From Echinimonas agarilytica (GTDB lineage Bacteria > Pseudomonadota > Gammaproteobacteria > Enterobacterales > Neiellaceae), in assembly GCF_023703465.1 (NCBI RefSeq), contig NZ_JAMQGP010000002.1:558001-622000 (forward strand): a stretch of DNA of 64,000 nucleotides. Reading direction: 5' to 3'. Shown here one piece after another: positions 36,032-45,684 of the stretch. Position numbers and translations under genes: made by a program. The first letter of the stretch is position 1; each line of letters begins with the position of its first letter. The notes beneath the pieces were generated by a model. That model was not told the origin of the DNA and did no database searches. It saw only the letters and a list, made by a program, of their open reading frames with translations.

Positions 36032-36293
36032 CATCGAACTCCAGCGGTGCTGTCAGGTAACTCTGCGAGTGTGATTCCTGAGTTCAGGGTGAGCTTTGAA
36101 TTGTTGCCATTGATTGCATAATCTACGAGGTGAAAATGCACTTGAGCGCAGGCTAACTCTTGCAGATCACAGCTATGCCTCTCATCGCAGCGGAACTTGA
36201 CGAGGGGATTGTTGATAAACCTTTGCATCGATCAAAAGTTTGGTGAAGCGATGGTTTATACTCAACGGCTGTTTAGTTAAGGAACTCAAATCG

Positions 36294-37472
36294 ATGAAAT
36301 TAGGTACACCATTGTCTGCTTCCGCGACCAAAGCCCTATTGCTTGGTGCCGGTGAGTTGGGGAAAGAAGTTGCTATTGAGTTGCAGCGCTTAGGCGTAGA
36401 AGTCATCGCTGCGGACCGTTATGCCGATGCCCCAGCAATGCAGGTCGCCCACCGACAGGCTCATCTCGATATGCTCGATGCGGAAGGCTTGCGAGCGCTG
36501 GTGGAACGAGAAAAACCTGATTTGATCATTCCTGAAATTGAAGCCATTGCAACCGATGAGCTGATCAAGCTCGAAGCTCAGGGAGTGAGCGTGGTTCCAA
36601 ATGCTCGCACCACCTCCTTGACCATGGATCGCGAAGGTATTCGTCGCTTAGCTGCTGAAACCCTATCGATTCCAACATCGCCATTTTTGTTTGCAGATAC
36701 ACAAGCGGAGTTTGAGCGAGCCGTGGATAACATTGGTTGTCCGTGTGTGGTTAAACCGGTCATGAGCAGCTCTGGTAAAGGTCAGAGCGTGGTGAAACAA
36801 ACGTCAGATATGCAAGCTTCTTGGGATTACTCTCAAGAGGGGGGGCGAAGCGGTGAAGGCCGAGTGATCGTTGAGGGGTTTGTTGATTTTGATTATGAAA
36901 TTACCTTACTGACGGTGTTTGCTGTGGACGGTATTCACTTTTGTGATCCCATTGGACATCGCCAGCAAAATGGTGATTACCGAGAATCATGGCAGCCTCA
37001 AGTGATGACGCCCAAAGCTCTTGAACGTTCTCAGCAGATTGCTGAAAAAGTGGTGCGAGAGCTCGGCGGATTCGGGCTTTACGGTGTTGAATTGTTTATT
37101 AAAGGTGATGACGTTTACTTCAGTGAAGTGTCGCCACGCCCGCATGACACAGGAATGGTGACACTAATTTCACAAGACGTGTCGGAATTTGCACTGCATG
37201 TTCGAGCTATTTTAGGTCTTCCTGTGGTGGCTATTCAGCAATATGGGCCGTCCGCTTCGGCTGTAATTTTGCCTGAAGGTCACTCGTCTCAAACCCAGTT
37301 TGGCAACCTAGAACAAGCGCTGGCGGCCCCCAATACCCAGCTTCGCTTGTTCGGTAAACCTGAAATAGCCGGACAGCGGCGAATGGGAGTGGCACTTGCG
37401 CGTGGAGAATCAATTGATCAAGCGGTTGAAAAAGCAGTGAATGCTGCGAATGCGGTGCAGGTGACATTCTAG
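36294..37472 (+). CDS. purT: Formate-dependent phosphoribosylglycinamide formyltransferase
   Basis: A 392-residue ATP-grasp enzyme that makes formyl-GAR from GAR, formate and ATP in purine synthesis, the folate-independent alternative to PurN. The N-terminal [40 protein letters not shown] segment is close to E. coli PurT, as are the ATP-grasp motifs ([42 protein letters not shown]). The length equals that of E. coli PurT. The ATG at 36294 gives this length and follows AAGGA; an upstream frame start (36240) is rejected. A hairpin terminator follows. It is monocistronic. Confidence 0.97.
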   Translation: MKLGTPLSASATKALLLGAGELGKEVAIELQRLGVEVIAADRYADAPAMQVAHRQAHLDMLDAEGLRALVEREKPDLIIPEIEAIATDELIKLEAQGVSVVPNARTTSLTMDREGIRRLAAETLSIPTSPFLFADTQAEFERAVDNIGCPCVVKPVMSSSGKGQSVVKQTSDMQASWDYSQEGGRSGEGRVIVEGFVDFDYEITLLTVFAVDGIHFCDPIGHRQQNGDYRESWQPQVMTPKALERSQQIAEKVVRELGGFGLYGVELFIKGDDVYFSEVSPRPHDTGMVTLISQDVSEFALHVRAILGLPVVAIQQYGPSASAVILPEGHSSQTQFGNLEQALAAPNTQLRLFGKPEIAGQRRMGVALARGESIDQAVEKAVNAANAVQVTF

Positions 37473-37487
37473 TTGTCTGCTTTTAAC

Positions 37488-37525
37488 AAACACGGAGATC
37501 AATTTGTGTTTCTCCGTGTTTCTTT
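37488..37525 (+). terminator. Terminator after purT
   Basis: AAACACGGAGA pairs with TCTCCGTGTTT around a 12-base loop and is followed by CTTT, 16 bases beyond the stop codon. Confidence 0.85.
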
Positions 37526-37693
37526 CCATGACTCATCGCCCAATCGTTTCGCTTTTAGTGCGAGCTTCATGACCGACTCACAGTTCGTATTATCAAGCCC
37601 TTTTGTGTAAGCATCTAGCGTAAAATTCCAGCCTGTTTTTCGTAAGCTTCTATCTCTTTGGTGATATAAAACGCACAGACTGAATAGAGTGTT

Positions 37694-39784
37694 ATGAACA
37701 CAAAATCTAATTTTCGTTGGTTTTTAAAGCAATCGATAGGTACGGCAATAGGACTCGTAATTGCTATATCCGTGGCACAAGCCGACACCATTGAACTCTC
37801 GCTAGACGCCCAAAATCGCACTGTTTTTTCCGTCAATGAACAACCCTATTTATCAGCTCCCAGTGAAGGGTTGTGGTCATTAGCGGTCAATTCGGACGAC
37901 ACTCAAGCTGTGCAATGGCTCAGTGCAAAACCCTCGTCAATTCGTCACGAAGTCAACGGCACTATTATTCGTGGTTATTTGGATTTAGCACAAGGTCGTT
38001 GGGAAATGACCGACAGTTGTAACCCTCAAAGCAACCGTTTGCGATGTGTAAGGCGCATGGAGTGGTTGGGTCAAGAAGAGTTGAAGGGTGTCATTTTATC
38101 CATTCGTTGGCAGGTACCACAGCGCCAAACATCGCCGTTTCAGCCTGGCTTGCTGTACTACGGAAATCCTGCTGGCAAAAAGAATTCGTTAGTTCGCTCG
38201 TCACATACCAATGCGCAAGAAGGTGAGTTTAGCCTTTTTGAAGAGCATCGGTTTTCAATGCCATTTACGAGTTTGGAGTGGCAACACGGGGGGCAATACA
38301 AAGGCGCTGCCCTGCATGTGATACCTAGCCCAGTGCCACGTGCCAATTTGCCCGACCAGTGGTGGTCTCTGGGGGTTGAATATTATGCGAATCATACCGA
38401 ACTTAAGTCTTTATCAGGGCCTATTGGCTACAACCAAAAAAGAGCTGTAGCCAAGTTGTTTCAAAAACAATCTGCACCATACGCAGGAGCGACGATGACT
38501 GTTAAACCGGGGGATGTGATTGAAAAAATTTACTACCTAGAAGCTTATGATGTAGCTCGTGAAGGCGATGGATTTAGACGTCCTGTGCATACATCAATTG
38601 ATATTTTTAAACCCATTTCATACGACGATTTTCCAACGGTCGAGGACATCATTGAATCTAAGTTAAGGTTTGCTGAATCCCGATATTATGAAGGGGATGA
38701 TTTTGCCGGATTTAATATGTTTGATGCTAATTTTAGGCGTCAGATTGTTATGGGGTGGGCTGGTCAGTCGGATGCGCCAGGCTATTCATTTTTAGCTTTG
38801 TCGCAACGCTTGAATCGTCCAGATTTAGTTGATAAAGCACAGAAATCGATGGATTTTTTGACCACTTCTCCATTTGTGAAAGAGGGCTTTCAACTCAGGT
38901 TTGATAGTGACAAAAAGCAATGGTCACATCAAGATCAGGTGTCGCAAGGTCAAGCCATGTATATGTTTGCTAAAGCCATCGAGCACGGCCGCCAAATGGA
39001 GCATGTTGATACGTCTTTGTGGGAAGGTTTCTTACTCAAAGCTGCTATCTTTCACGCCAATCGTGTGTTGGATTCAGCATGGTACCCCGAATCAACCAAC
39101 GAAGCTTTTCATGTTGCGCCCTTGGTATTGGCTTATGAGTTATTTGGCCAGCAATTGTTCAAAGAGGCAGCGATCAAAGCAGCAGAACACTACGCCAAGC
39201 GTCACTTGTCGATGCGAGAGCCTTATTGGGGCGGTACGCTTGATGCTACAGGTGAAGACAAGGAAGGGGCGTGGGCAGCGTTGCAGGCGTTTATGGCCGC
39301 CTATCAACTTACAGGTGAGAAAAAATATTTGGACTGGGCGCAGCATGCCGGTGATGCAGTTTTAAGTTATACCGTGGTTTGGGACATTCCCATGCCCGCT
39401 GGGCGCTTAGCCAATTTAGGCTTCAAGTCTAGAGGTTGGACAAGTGTGTCGCCGCAAAATCAGCATCTTGACGTATATGGCGTGTTGACGACACCCTGGT
39501 TGTATCAGTTGGGAGAACTGACCGGAAATGCAGACATGAAACGCCTAGCTGTGTTGATGTTTCGTTCGTGTGGACAGTTAATTGATGCGGCTGATTCTCA
39601 GGGCGAGCAAATTCAACAAACAAACTTTGTACAAAGTCGTCTATTAATTGACATGGCTGGAGAAAACGCGAGGCCTTGGGAATTTAGAGGTGGCTATTCA
39701 GAAGAGTGGACGGTGCTTTGGATCACGAGCCACTTTTTAACTGCCTATGCGCTATTTGAAGAAATGGGTGTTGAACTCGACTAA
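37694..39784 (+). CDS. Secreted enzyme, probable (alpha/alpha) six-hairpin glycosidase or lyase
   Basis: A 696-residue exported protein with a signal peptide (about 1-30, SVAQA), an N-terminal beta-rich domain (about 35-290) and an alpha-helical domain (about 310-690) whose repeating helices resemble six-hairpin glycosidases or polysaccharide lyases with an (alpha/alpha) toroid. Conserved-looking polar clusters include QWSHQDQVSQGQ, YWGGTLDATGEDKEGAW and PWEFRGGYSEEWTVLW. I cannot assign a CAZy family. It converges with a secreted beta-sandwich protein gene (39855), so the two may serve the same glycan. Secreted, probably periplasmic. A catalytic role is inferred only from fold-like features. 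Confidence 0.7.
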   Translation: MNTKSNFRWFLKQSIGTAIGLVIAISVAQADTIELSLDAQNRTVFSVNEQPYLSAPSEGLWSLAVNSDDTQAVQWLSAKPSSIRHEVNGTIIRGYLDLAQGRWEMTDSCNPQSNRLRCVRRMEWLGQEELKGVILSIRWQVPQRQTSPFQPGLLYYGNPAGKKNSLVRSSHTNAQEGEFSLFEEHRFSMPFTSLEWQHGGQYKGAALHVIPSPVPRANLPDQWWSLGVEYYANHTELKSLSGPIGYNQKRAVAKLFQKQSAPYAGATMTVKPGDVIEKIYYLEAYDVAREGDGFRRPVHTSIDIFKPISYDDFPTVEDIIESKLRFAESRYYEGDDFAGFNMFDANFRRQIVMGWAGQSDAPGYSFLALSQRLNRPDLVDKAQKSMDFLTTSPFVKEGFQLRFDSDKKQWSHQDQVSQGQAMYMFAKAIEHGRQMEHVDTSLWEGFLLKAAIFHANRVLDSAWYPESTNEAFHVAPLVLAYELFGQQLFKEAAIKAAEHYAKRHLSMREPYWGGTLDATGEDKEGAWAALQAFMAAYQLTGEKKYLDWAQHAGDAVLSYTVVWDIPMPAGRLANLGFKSRGWTSVSPQNQHLDVYGVLTTPWLYQLGELTGNADMKRLAVLMFRSCGQLIDAADSQGEQIQQTNFVQSRLLIDMAGENARPWEFRGGYSEEWTVLWITSHFLTAYALFEEMGVELD

Positions 39785-39854
39785 GCCTGGCAAACTTCGC
39801 TCTCACTCAATTCTCGCAATTTGGTTAGAGCGATGCTGCTGGTGCCCGCCCTAC

Positions 39855-40712
39855 TTAATTGTTTGATTGGGGATACGTTAAGTTCAGTCCTGGCGTCATG
39901 TAAAGGTCATCATACTTTAAACCGCCATTGCCATACGGAGATGACATTGGACCCGTATTACAATTCATCATGAAGTGTGTGAGCGGAAGTTCTCGCTGCA
40001 TGCGAAATGTAGCCTCGCTAAACACTTTTGTTTGTGTTGGAAATTCCTCGCCTCCTTTCAAATACACGTCGTAGCGCTGGCCACCTTGGGCTTTTGTTGC
40101 ATTATTGACCACATACCAAGTCTCATACCAAGTGCCAGCGACTAAAGGCATTGCCGAACGATTAAGCTTTGGGTTGATGACGTTAGCGTACCCCTGCTCA
40201 ACTTTAACCATCAGGGCACCATCATTTTTAAACCCATTCGACTCTATTTTGTCAGTGACTCTTAAGGTCGGTTCAAAGGCGTTGTAATCGTTTTTTTTAA
40301 TTCCCAAACCATCCATATTGCTGATACCAAAGGCGTGGTTGTTTGGAAATGACTGCACATTGATACGCGTATAAAAGGTGTAGGTCGAGCCAACTGGTAC
40401 AGACGTAGGGAGCCGCGAGTAGGTGAGGGCTTTTCGGTTTCCTATGACGCCCTCGGGCGCTGGTTTTTTAAGTAAATAATGATTGCTTACACCGTCAATT
40501 ATTTCCAATTGCACTTGCGTGACTTGAGGCGTTTCAACCCGTGGCTGGGTTTCATTCTTAGTGTCTTCTTGGATCCACGACGAAAAGCGTTGTGGGGACT
40601 CAAAGTCGTCAATGAGCAACCAAGGTTCTGCGTGTGCAGTCAATGAACTCGTGACGAGCACTCCTAGCATTCCAAATTCAAGTGCAGCCTTAATCTGAAT
40701 TTTCAAAGTCAC
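39855..40712 (-). CDS. Secreted beta-sandwich protein, putative glycan-binding
   Basis: A 285-residue exported protein. The GTG at 40712 is chosen because AAAGGA lies 4 bases upstream and it gives a standard signal peptide (about 1-28, TAHA); an upstream ATG (40748) would add 12 polar residues. The mature part has a DDFESPQRFSSW start and strands such as GGQRYDVYLKGGEEF, reminiscent of concanavalin-like/LamG sandwiches that bind or cleave polysaccharides. No family is recognised. It converges on the six-hairpin-like enzyme gene (39784) with 70 bases between them. Confidence 0.68.
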   Translation of the reverse strand: MTLKIQIKAALEFGMLGVLVTSSLTAHAEPWLLIDDFESPQRFSSWIQEDTKNETQPRVETPQVTQVQLEIIDGVSNHYLLKKPAPEGVIGNRKALTYSRLPTSVPVGSTYTFYTRINVQSFPNNHAFGISNMDGLGIKKNDYNAFEPTLRVTDKIESNGFKNDGALMVKVEQGYANVINPKLNRSAMPLVAGTWYETWYVVNNATKAQGGQRYDVYLKGGEEFPTQTKVFSEATFRMQRELPLTHFMMNCNTGPMSSPYGNGGLKYDDLYMTPGLNLTYPQSNN

Positions 40713-40869
40713 AATCCTTTGTTCACCGGTATTGGTGATGACGACCAACCCTTAAAGTTTAAACTCAATTTATTGTAATGGTTGTTTTACACTTTGGTCA
40801 ATCCAGTTGGTTATCTTTGGTTCTGTTTGTTGGTTGCGCCTGTTTGCCATTCTGGCGTTAAATTTAGGA

Positions 40870-41856
40870 TCATAGTGATTGCTCGCCAGCTGACACTTTC
40901 AGTGTTTTCTGATTGAGGATTTGAGCGTAGTGACGTAAGTATCGAATCACAACATAGCCAACCATAGAGCTAGCTAAGGCAAGTTCAATTCGGGCTAGAA
41001 CATAAACCATGTCACTTAACGCGACTGGTAACGCCGTGCCATATCGTTGTTCCAGCAATAGCAATGCAGACGCACCGATCACCATTGGAAAAGTAAATGC
41101 CGAATATGCCGGCGAGAACTCTAATCGAAGCAGTTTAAACATGGCCAAATAGATCAGTGCTGTCATCATGACGGCAAGGCCAGCAAGAACACACACCAAT
41201 GCAATATTTGGCGACTGAAATAATGCTAAATAGCCAGCCAAGCATAGGCTTGCTGGAGCGCCTAGTACTGCGATAGTCGGCAACGTGTTGGGTAGTGGAC
41301 GTGCAGCAAACAACAGACGATAAGCAACAACCGGCAGTAGAAACCAGTATGAGGCAAGTCCTAGCCAAAATAGTGCTTTAGCGAGCAGATCGAAGCCCAT
41401 GCCTGGAGCCGTCACCGTAGCGACTACGATACCCACAGGTGGAATGAACCAACTCGGCATGACCTGACTAAGTTTGAATCCATGGATTTGGTGGTAGAAA
41501 AAACGCAACGCCAATGCCACATGAATGACAATGGACGATAGCCAAAGTACTTTGGCTAGGGCTGATGACAATGGTAGAAGTGCAGCTGCAACCACCATGG
41601 TTGCCATACATATAGTGGGCATGACACTGCCGACTATATGATGCTGAAGTTCTTCTTGGCGAACATGTGGAGCGAATAATAATTTACTCCAAAGCAGCAA
41701 TAATGCCGCGCCTGCAATACCGCACAACACAGATTTCAGGATCATCGAATGGCTTGGAAGTAGCATACTCCACGCAGAAGAAAGGCTTGCTGTGGCGAGT
41801 GCTAATCCGCCCATCGGGGTGGGAACTGCATGAATATGGCGATTGATGCGGGTCAT
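40870..41856 (-). CDS. TDT/SLAC1-family transporter
   Basis: A 328-residue inner-membrane protein with about ten transmembrane helices, including an N-terminal HAVPTPMGGLALATASLSSAW segment and a VIGASALLL helix, matching the tellurite-resistance/dicarboxylate transporter (TehA, SLAC1) fold. Members conduct anions such as sulfite, malate or chloride. The gene is divergent from a LysR regulator gene (41969) with an inverted repeat between them, a classic autoregulated pair. A role in sulfite export is possible, as in other LysR-TDT pairs, but the sequence does not settle the substrate. Confidence 0.87.
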   Translation of the reverse strand: MTRINRHIHAVPTPMGGLALATASLSSAWSMLLPSHSMILKSVLCGIAGAALLLLWSKLLFAPHVRQEELQHHIVGSVMPTICMATMVVAAALLPLSSALAKVLWLSSIVIHVALALRFFYHQIHGFKLSQVMPSWFIPPVGIVVATVTAPGMGFDLLAKALFWLGLASYWFLLPVVAYRLLFAARPLPNTLPTIAVLGAPASLCLAGYLALFQSPNIALVCVLAGLAVMMTALIYLAMFKLLRLEFSPAYSAFTFPMVIGASALLLLEQRYGTALPVALSDMVYVLARIELALASSMVGYVVIRYLRHYAQILNQKTLKVSAGEQSL

Positions 41857-41926
41857 TGATGAGAACTCCTGAACCTTTGAAGACGGAGTGACTATAAGCG
41901 CAGCTTAGGTATAATTAAATCTGATA

Positions 41927-41949
41927 TTACTTATAACTTAAATAAGTAA
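41927..41949. promoter_or_regulatory. Inverted repeat between LysR and TDT genes
   Basis: TTACTTAT and ATAAGTAA are perfect inverted arms separated by seven bases, 20 bases upstream of the LysR start and 71 upstream of the transporter start. A further direct repeat ACTTAT (41951-41956) follows. It fits an operator for the adjacent LysR protein. Confidence 0.6.
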
Positions 41950-41968
41950 AACTTATATTTGGTGTTTC

Positions 41969-42922
41969 ATGAAGATAACGCTCCGACAGGCACAAATTTT
42001 CGTGGGTATTGTGGACACAGGCTCTATTTCTGCAGCATCTGAACGAATACATATCTCTCAAGCTGCGGCAAGCATGGCGCTCAAGGCGTTTGAAGACGGG
42101 TTAGGGCAAGCGTTGTTCGAGCGACACCGAAAACGCCTGAATATCACCGATTACGGCATATGGTTGTTGCCAAAAGCACGACAGCTGTTGGAATTGTCGC
42201 AGTCGATTGAACAAGGGCCCAATGGCCAATTAACCGGCGCGCTTATGTTGGGAGTGAGTCAAACAATTGGAGAGCATGTGATAGGCGGATTCAATGCTGA
42301 GTTTTTGTCGAAGCACCCCAGGGTTAGTCTTCAGCTAGAGGTCATGAATTCTGATGACGTCTGCGAGCGAATCCTTAACCACAGAGCGCACATAGGCCTA
42401 ATTGAAGGGGTTATCAATGCGCCTGGAATCAATGTTGAACCATGGATCACCGATGACTTAGTGGTGGTTACTGCGCCTGAAAATCCGATATTAAATTGTG
42501 AAAAAGTGTCTCAAAAAGAATTACTACAGCAGGCTTGGTTAGTACGTGAAAGTGGTTCGGGAACTCGAATGGTATTAGAACGAGCGCTTGGTGAAGCGTT
42601 CGAAAAGTTAGATATTGCTCATCAAGTTAATCATCCCGAAACTCTCATTGAACTGTGTATTCAAGGGCAAGGATTACTATGTGTTTCTAGACGAGCGGCA
42701 CAACACTCACTACATTCTGGTCGTTTATGTGAAGTCGATACGGATTTAAAATTAATCCGTACTTTTTATGTGGTTACACGGTCGGGAGAGGCGCAGAGCC
42801 ACATTTCACGCGTTTATTGTGAGAACTTACAACTTGCAGTTGGTGAAAATCGCAGTCATAGTGAATTCATAGCTATTCCAAATAGATACCTCATAAAGGT
42901 GCATCACAAGAGCTTTATTTAA
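41969..42922 (+). CDS. LysR-family transcriptional regulator
   Basis: A 317-residue LysR-type regulator with an N-terminal winged helix-turn-helix (about 1-60, including SISAASERIHISQAAASMAL) and a C-terminal effector-binding domain (about 90-295, FERHRKRLNI, VVTAPENPI). It resembles the CysL/CbbR-like branch. It is divergent from a TDT-family transporter, which it probably controls, with a perfect inverted repeat between them. The inducing molecule is unknown. The extension after residue 300 is short and not conserved with the family. Confidence 0.92.
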   Translation: MKITLRQAQIFVGIVDTGSISAASERIHISQAAASMALKAFEDGLGQALFERHRKRLNITDYGIWLLPKARQLLELSQSIEQGPNGQLTGALMLGVSQTIGEHVIGGFNAEFLSKHPRVSLQLEVMNSDDVCERILNHRAHIGLIEGVINAPGINVEPWITDDLVVVTAPENPILNCEKVSQKELLQQAWLVRESGSGTRMVLERALGEAFEKLDIAHQVNHPETLIELCIQGQGLLCVSRRAAQHSLHSGRLCEVDTDLKLIRTFYVVTRSGEAQSHISRVYCENLQLAVGENRSHSEFIAIPNRYLIKVHHKSFI

Positions 42923-43014
42923 AAATATTTACTGGCCCGAAGTACCTAAAAATTCGTGCTGGATTAAAGACTTTAATAACTTTTGGAGCGCTTTTAGCGC
43001 TATGGAGAACCGTC

Positions 43015-43197
43015 ATGAGTGAAAATTACTTTAACTGGAGACAAGAAGTAAAGGATAAAACTCGCCATGTGACTGATCACAGTTCTGTCGTTCATCAAAT
43101 GAACGACAAGCTACTGCAAGATCAATATTTCAAACAGCACATGAGTTCCGAAGAAGCCGCGCAAGCATTTTTGAAAGCCGTAGGTGACTTTAAGTAA
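43015..43197 (+). CDS. Small hydrophilic protein of unknown function (60 residues)
   Basis: A 60-residue cytoplasmic product starting with ATG after TGGAGAACC, a good ribosome site. It is rich in charged residues, helical in appearance, and has a C-terminal FLKAVGDFK. No membrane segment or signal is seen. A clean hairpin terminator follows 6 bases after the stop, which supports real expression as a single small gene. I do not know a family. It is not obviously related to the LysR gene upstream. Confidence 0.62.
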   Translation: MSENYFNWRQEVKDKTRHVTDHSSVVHQMNDKLLQDQYFKQHMSSEEAAQAFLKAVGDFK

Positions 43198-43203
43198 TCC
43201 CAT

Positions 43204-43230
43204 GGGCGGATAGTTCTTATCCGCCCGTTT
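43204..43230 (+). terminator. Terminator after the 60-residue gene
   Basis: GGGCGGATA pairs with TATCCGCCC around a five-base loop and is followed by GTTT, six bases after the stop. Confidence 0.85.
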
Positions 43231-43298
43231 AACACAGTCTATGAGACTTACACTTCTGTATCATGTTGGCAACGAGCGCCGTATTGGCTGACTTTCCG

Positions 43299-44183
43299 TT
43301 AAGTATTTCCGTGGGTCTCCAACCAGAGCTCTTTGCGGTCTAGCGGTGTTGACTTGGGTAAGAACGGATTGTCGATCTGTATAATAGTGCGCTGTTGGAG
43401 ATCGATTCGTGTCAGTGCATCTTGAATCAATGGATGGTTGTAAAACCAGCGATCAAACGAACCGTCGCTTATGGCGGCTTCAAATGCTACTTCCAAATCG
43501 TGTGCAAATGCTTCGTTGCCTTGAGCGGTGAATAGATACATAGGCAGTGGATACACCAACATCAAATTAGACTCTACGGTTAAGCTCAAATCAGGGCGCA
43601 GCTCAATTTCAGAATAAGGTTCGTGTACGGCTCTTGGAAAATAGTCAAACCGGCCGCCTTCGAGCATATTGAATAAGCTATTGTACTTGGGCGGCTTAAC
43701 CATAGGCATTCCTGCATGTTCTAAAATAGGTGTGCTACCCCAGAACCGACCTTGCCCTGCTTTGAAAAACTTGAGTTGTTCTAGAGATGATATTTGAGTA
43801 AAGCGGTGTTGATCTCCCTCTTTGATGATGAATACCCGATGCCCCAATAGCCCTTTTAAAATAGGAAGACGAATCGGGCGTAACTCACGTTCCAATTCAT
43901 CGTTTGTTGCAATGGCAGCAAACGACAGGCTGCCCGAATGAATCTCTGATATCTGGCGACTCAATGCCATCTGTTTTTCATTAATCGCCTCAAATTGGTA
44001 TTTGTGCATTTGATCTTTCAGTAAAAATTGGATGAGTTCAAACGGATATTTATCTTTGGGTTGCTCGGTTGGAATATAGAAAATGGTTTGTGAGTGAGCC
44101 AATGCGGTAAACAACACTGTTACGATTGGAAAAACGCGGAGCACTAAACGCTGAATTGAAATGGGGTTGGTTAATTTGCACAC
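43299..44183 (-). CDS. Periplasmic solute-binding-like protein
   Basis: A 294-residue exported protein of the extracellular solute-binding (PBP type 2, amino-acid-binding) fold. The signal peptide is about residues 1-31 (LAHSQ). Paired domain features include EHAGMPMVKPPKYNSLFNML and a late GNEAFAHDLEVAFEAAISDGSFDRWFYNH helix. No permease or ATPase gene is adjacent, so it may sense rather than transport, as in orphan members linked to diguanylate cyclases. The GTG at 44183 is uncertain because the ribosome site is weak. Substrate unknown. Confidence 0.72.
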   Translation of the reverse strand: MCKLTNPISIQRLVLRVFPIVTVLFTALAHSQTIFYIPTEQPKDKYPFELIQFLLKDQMHKYQFEAINEKQMALSRQISEIHSGSLSFAAIATNDELERELRPIRLPILKGLLGHRVFIIKEGDQHRFTQISSLEQLKFFKAGQGRFWGSTPILEHAGMPMVKPPKYNSLFNMLEGGRFDYFPRAVHEPYSEIELRPDLSLTVESNLMLVYPLPMYLFTAQGNEAFAHDLEVAFEAAISDGSFDRWFYNHPLIQDALTRIDLQQRTIIQIDNPFLPKSTPLDRKELWLETHGNT

Positions 44184-44391
44184 AACTACACGCCTATAAT
44201 TGATTTTTATTTTTTGGTATTACCTTTTAGGTTGTTTTGGTTTTAATGTTTGGTTTATTTTTTTACGAGCTGATGTATTTAGTTTAATGCGGTGAACACT
44301 GTATTTGTGATGGATATCGCCTTTTTGATTTTTTTGGTCATGCCAATTTTGTGCTGGCATGAGCCTGTGATTTTAGGTGTTCGCCAAGACC

Positions 44392-44865
44392 CTAGATCAA
44401 CAGCGTTTGGTCGATCGGGTAGAAGTGACTGGTTGAATCGATGAGAGATTTAGCGGTGAGTTGAGGTACGCCATATACCCAAGTTTCACACTGTTGCTCT
44501 TGGCGGACATGTTGCAGCAGAAGATCGAAGTCTCCATCGCCTGAGAGCAATACCAGAGTGTCTACTTTTGGCGCGGCTTCCATCATATCAATGGTGATCC
44601 CTACATCCCAATCGCCTTTGGCTGAGCCATCGCTTCGTTGAATAAAGGGTTTTAATTTTATATTGAACCCGAGGTGCCGTAGCGCATCCTGAAATTTTCG
44701 TTGTCCGTCATTATCTCGGTAAATGGCGTATGCATTAGCAACAACAATGTCGCCTTGAACTTCAAGCTCTTGCCACAGTCGGCGGTAATTGAAAGAGCGC
44801 CCATACGCTTGTCGAGTGGTGTAATAAATATTTTGTACGTCTACAAAGACAGCGATACGTTTCAC
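44392..44865 (-). CDS. NYN-domain protein (LabA/DUF88 family)
   Basis: A 157-residue PIN-like NYN-domain protein, related to LabA and DUF88, predicted to be a metal-dependent ribonuclease. Visible are the acidic positions FVDVQNIYY near residues 7-15, GDWDVGITIDMM near 84-95 and LLSGDGDFDLLLQHVR near 104-120, which carry the conserved aspartates of the active site. The length suits a single-domain member. It is monocistronic. RNA substrates are unknown. Confidence 0.88.
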   Translation of the reverse strand: MKRIAVFVDVQNIYYTTRQAYGRSFNYRRLWQELEVQGDIVVANAYAIYRDNDGQRKFQDALRHLGFNIKLKPFIQRSDGSAKGDWDVGITIDMMEAAPKVDTLVLLSGDGDFDLLLQHVRQEQQCETWVYGVPQLTAKSLIDSTSHFYPIDQTLLI

Positions 44866-44918
44866 AAGGCAGCTCCGAGCAATAATGAGAACAGCACACT
44901 ATACATGAGGACAGGCAT

Positions 44919-44948
44919 AAAAAAGCCGCACTTTAAAAGGTGCGGCAA
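44919..44948 (-). terminator. Terminator after DUF3718 gene
   Basis: On the minus strand GCCGCACCTTTTAAAGTGCGGC forms a stem followed by TTTTTT, about 40 bases beyond the DUF3718 stop codon. Confidence 0.85.
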
Positions 44949-44986
44949 AAGAAATTTCTTGGGAGAAATTATACGATGTTAAAAAC

Positions 44987-45325
44987 TTATGCTTGCGGTG
45001 GTAAAGCCGCAGGTGTTCCAGCTATTTCAGACACTTTTACGGTGCCGGCTTGATGTTCACGAATCAAGTTGGCGATGCTCGAAGCGCCGTTTTCAGCTGC
45101 AAACGTGCCAATGTCTTCCCCATTGCATACAATCTTGTTTGCAACGTCTTTCATGTCTAAACGATATGACTTCACTAGCTTTTTAAACGAAACCATCTGG
45201 TCGTTGGTACTTTGCTCGCAAATCTTGACGAGTGTGTTTTCAATGAACGGGTCCATCGCTGCGTTCGCATTCGCTACGTTAAGAACACCCACGGTCAAGA
45301 TTGCTGTGATAATTGATAATTTCAT
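44987..45325 (-). CDS. DUF3718 family exported protein
   Basis: A 112-residue exported protein with a signal peptide (about 1-22, NANA) and the two-cysteine DUF3718 pattern (KICEQSTND and NKIVCNGED). A strong GGAGGAA ribosome site precedes the ATG. Members are small periplasmic proteins of unknown function common in Alteromonadales and Shewanella. A hairpin (TTAAGCAA/TTGCTTAA at 45361-45380) lies 36 bases upstream. It is followed by a good terminator, so it forms a one-gene unit. Confidence 0.88.
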   Translation of the reverse strand: MKLSIITAILTVGVLNVANANAAMDPFIENTLVKICEQSTNDQMVSFKKLVKSYRLDMKDVANKIVCNGEDIGTFAAENGASSIANLIREHQAGTVKVSEIAGTPAALPPQA

Positions 45326-45684
45326 AGTCCATTCCTCCGGATAATTGGGACAATGAGCACTTAAGCAAGTTGTTGCTTAAATGTATGGGTGTATTTGTAG
45401 ACTAATTTTCAAGAGAAATAATAGGGGTTTGCATCACTTTTCGAAGTCTTTTTTTGGATAGGTTAGGTTCATTGATCTAGATTAACCTTTACATCTTGTT
45501 ATCAATAATATAACTAATGCTATAGGTTAGATTTTTTTGGTTTTTTAGTCAGTGTTATGATTCTTTATCGCCTTTAATAGTGGGAATTTGGGGTTTTGGT
45601 GTGATTTTTTTTGGGGTTATTAAAACTAATCTATATGCTTTTGGGGGAAAGCCTTAAGATGTGCCATAAAAATGGCATGTGCCA
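45326..45684. other. Intergenic region upstream of DUF3718 gene
   Basis: These 359 AT-rich bases contain no recognised gene. A perfect TTAAGCAA/TTGCTTAA hairpin (45361-45380) is in the leader of the DUF3718 gene. Near 45659-45690 a GTGCCAT/ATGGCAC repeat could terminate the GIY-YIG gene, but it is weak. Confidence 0.5.
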
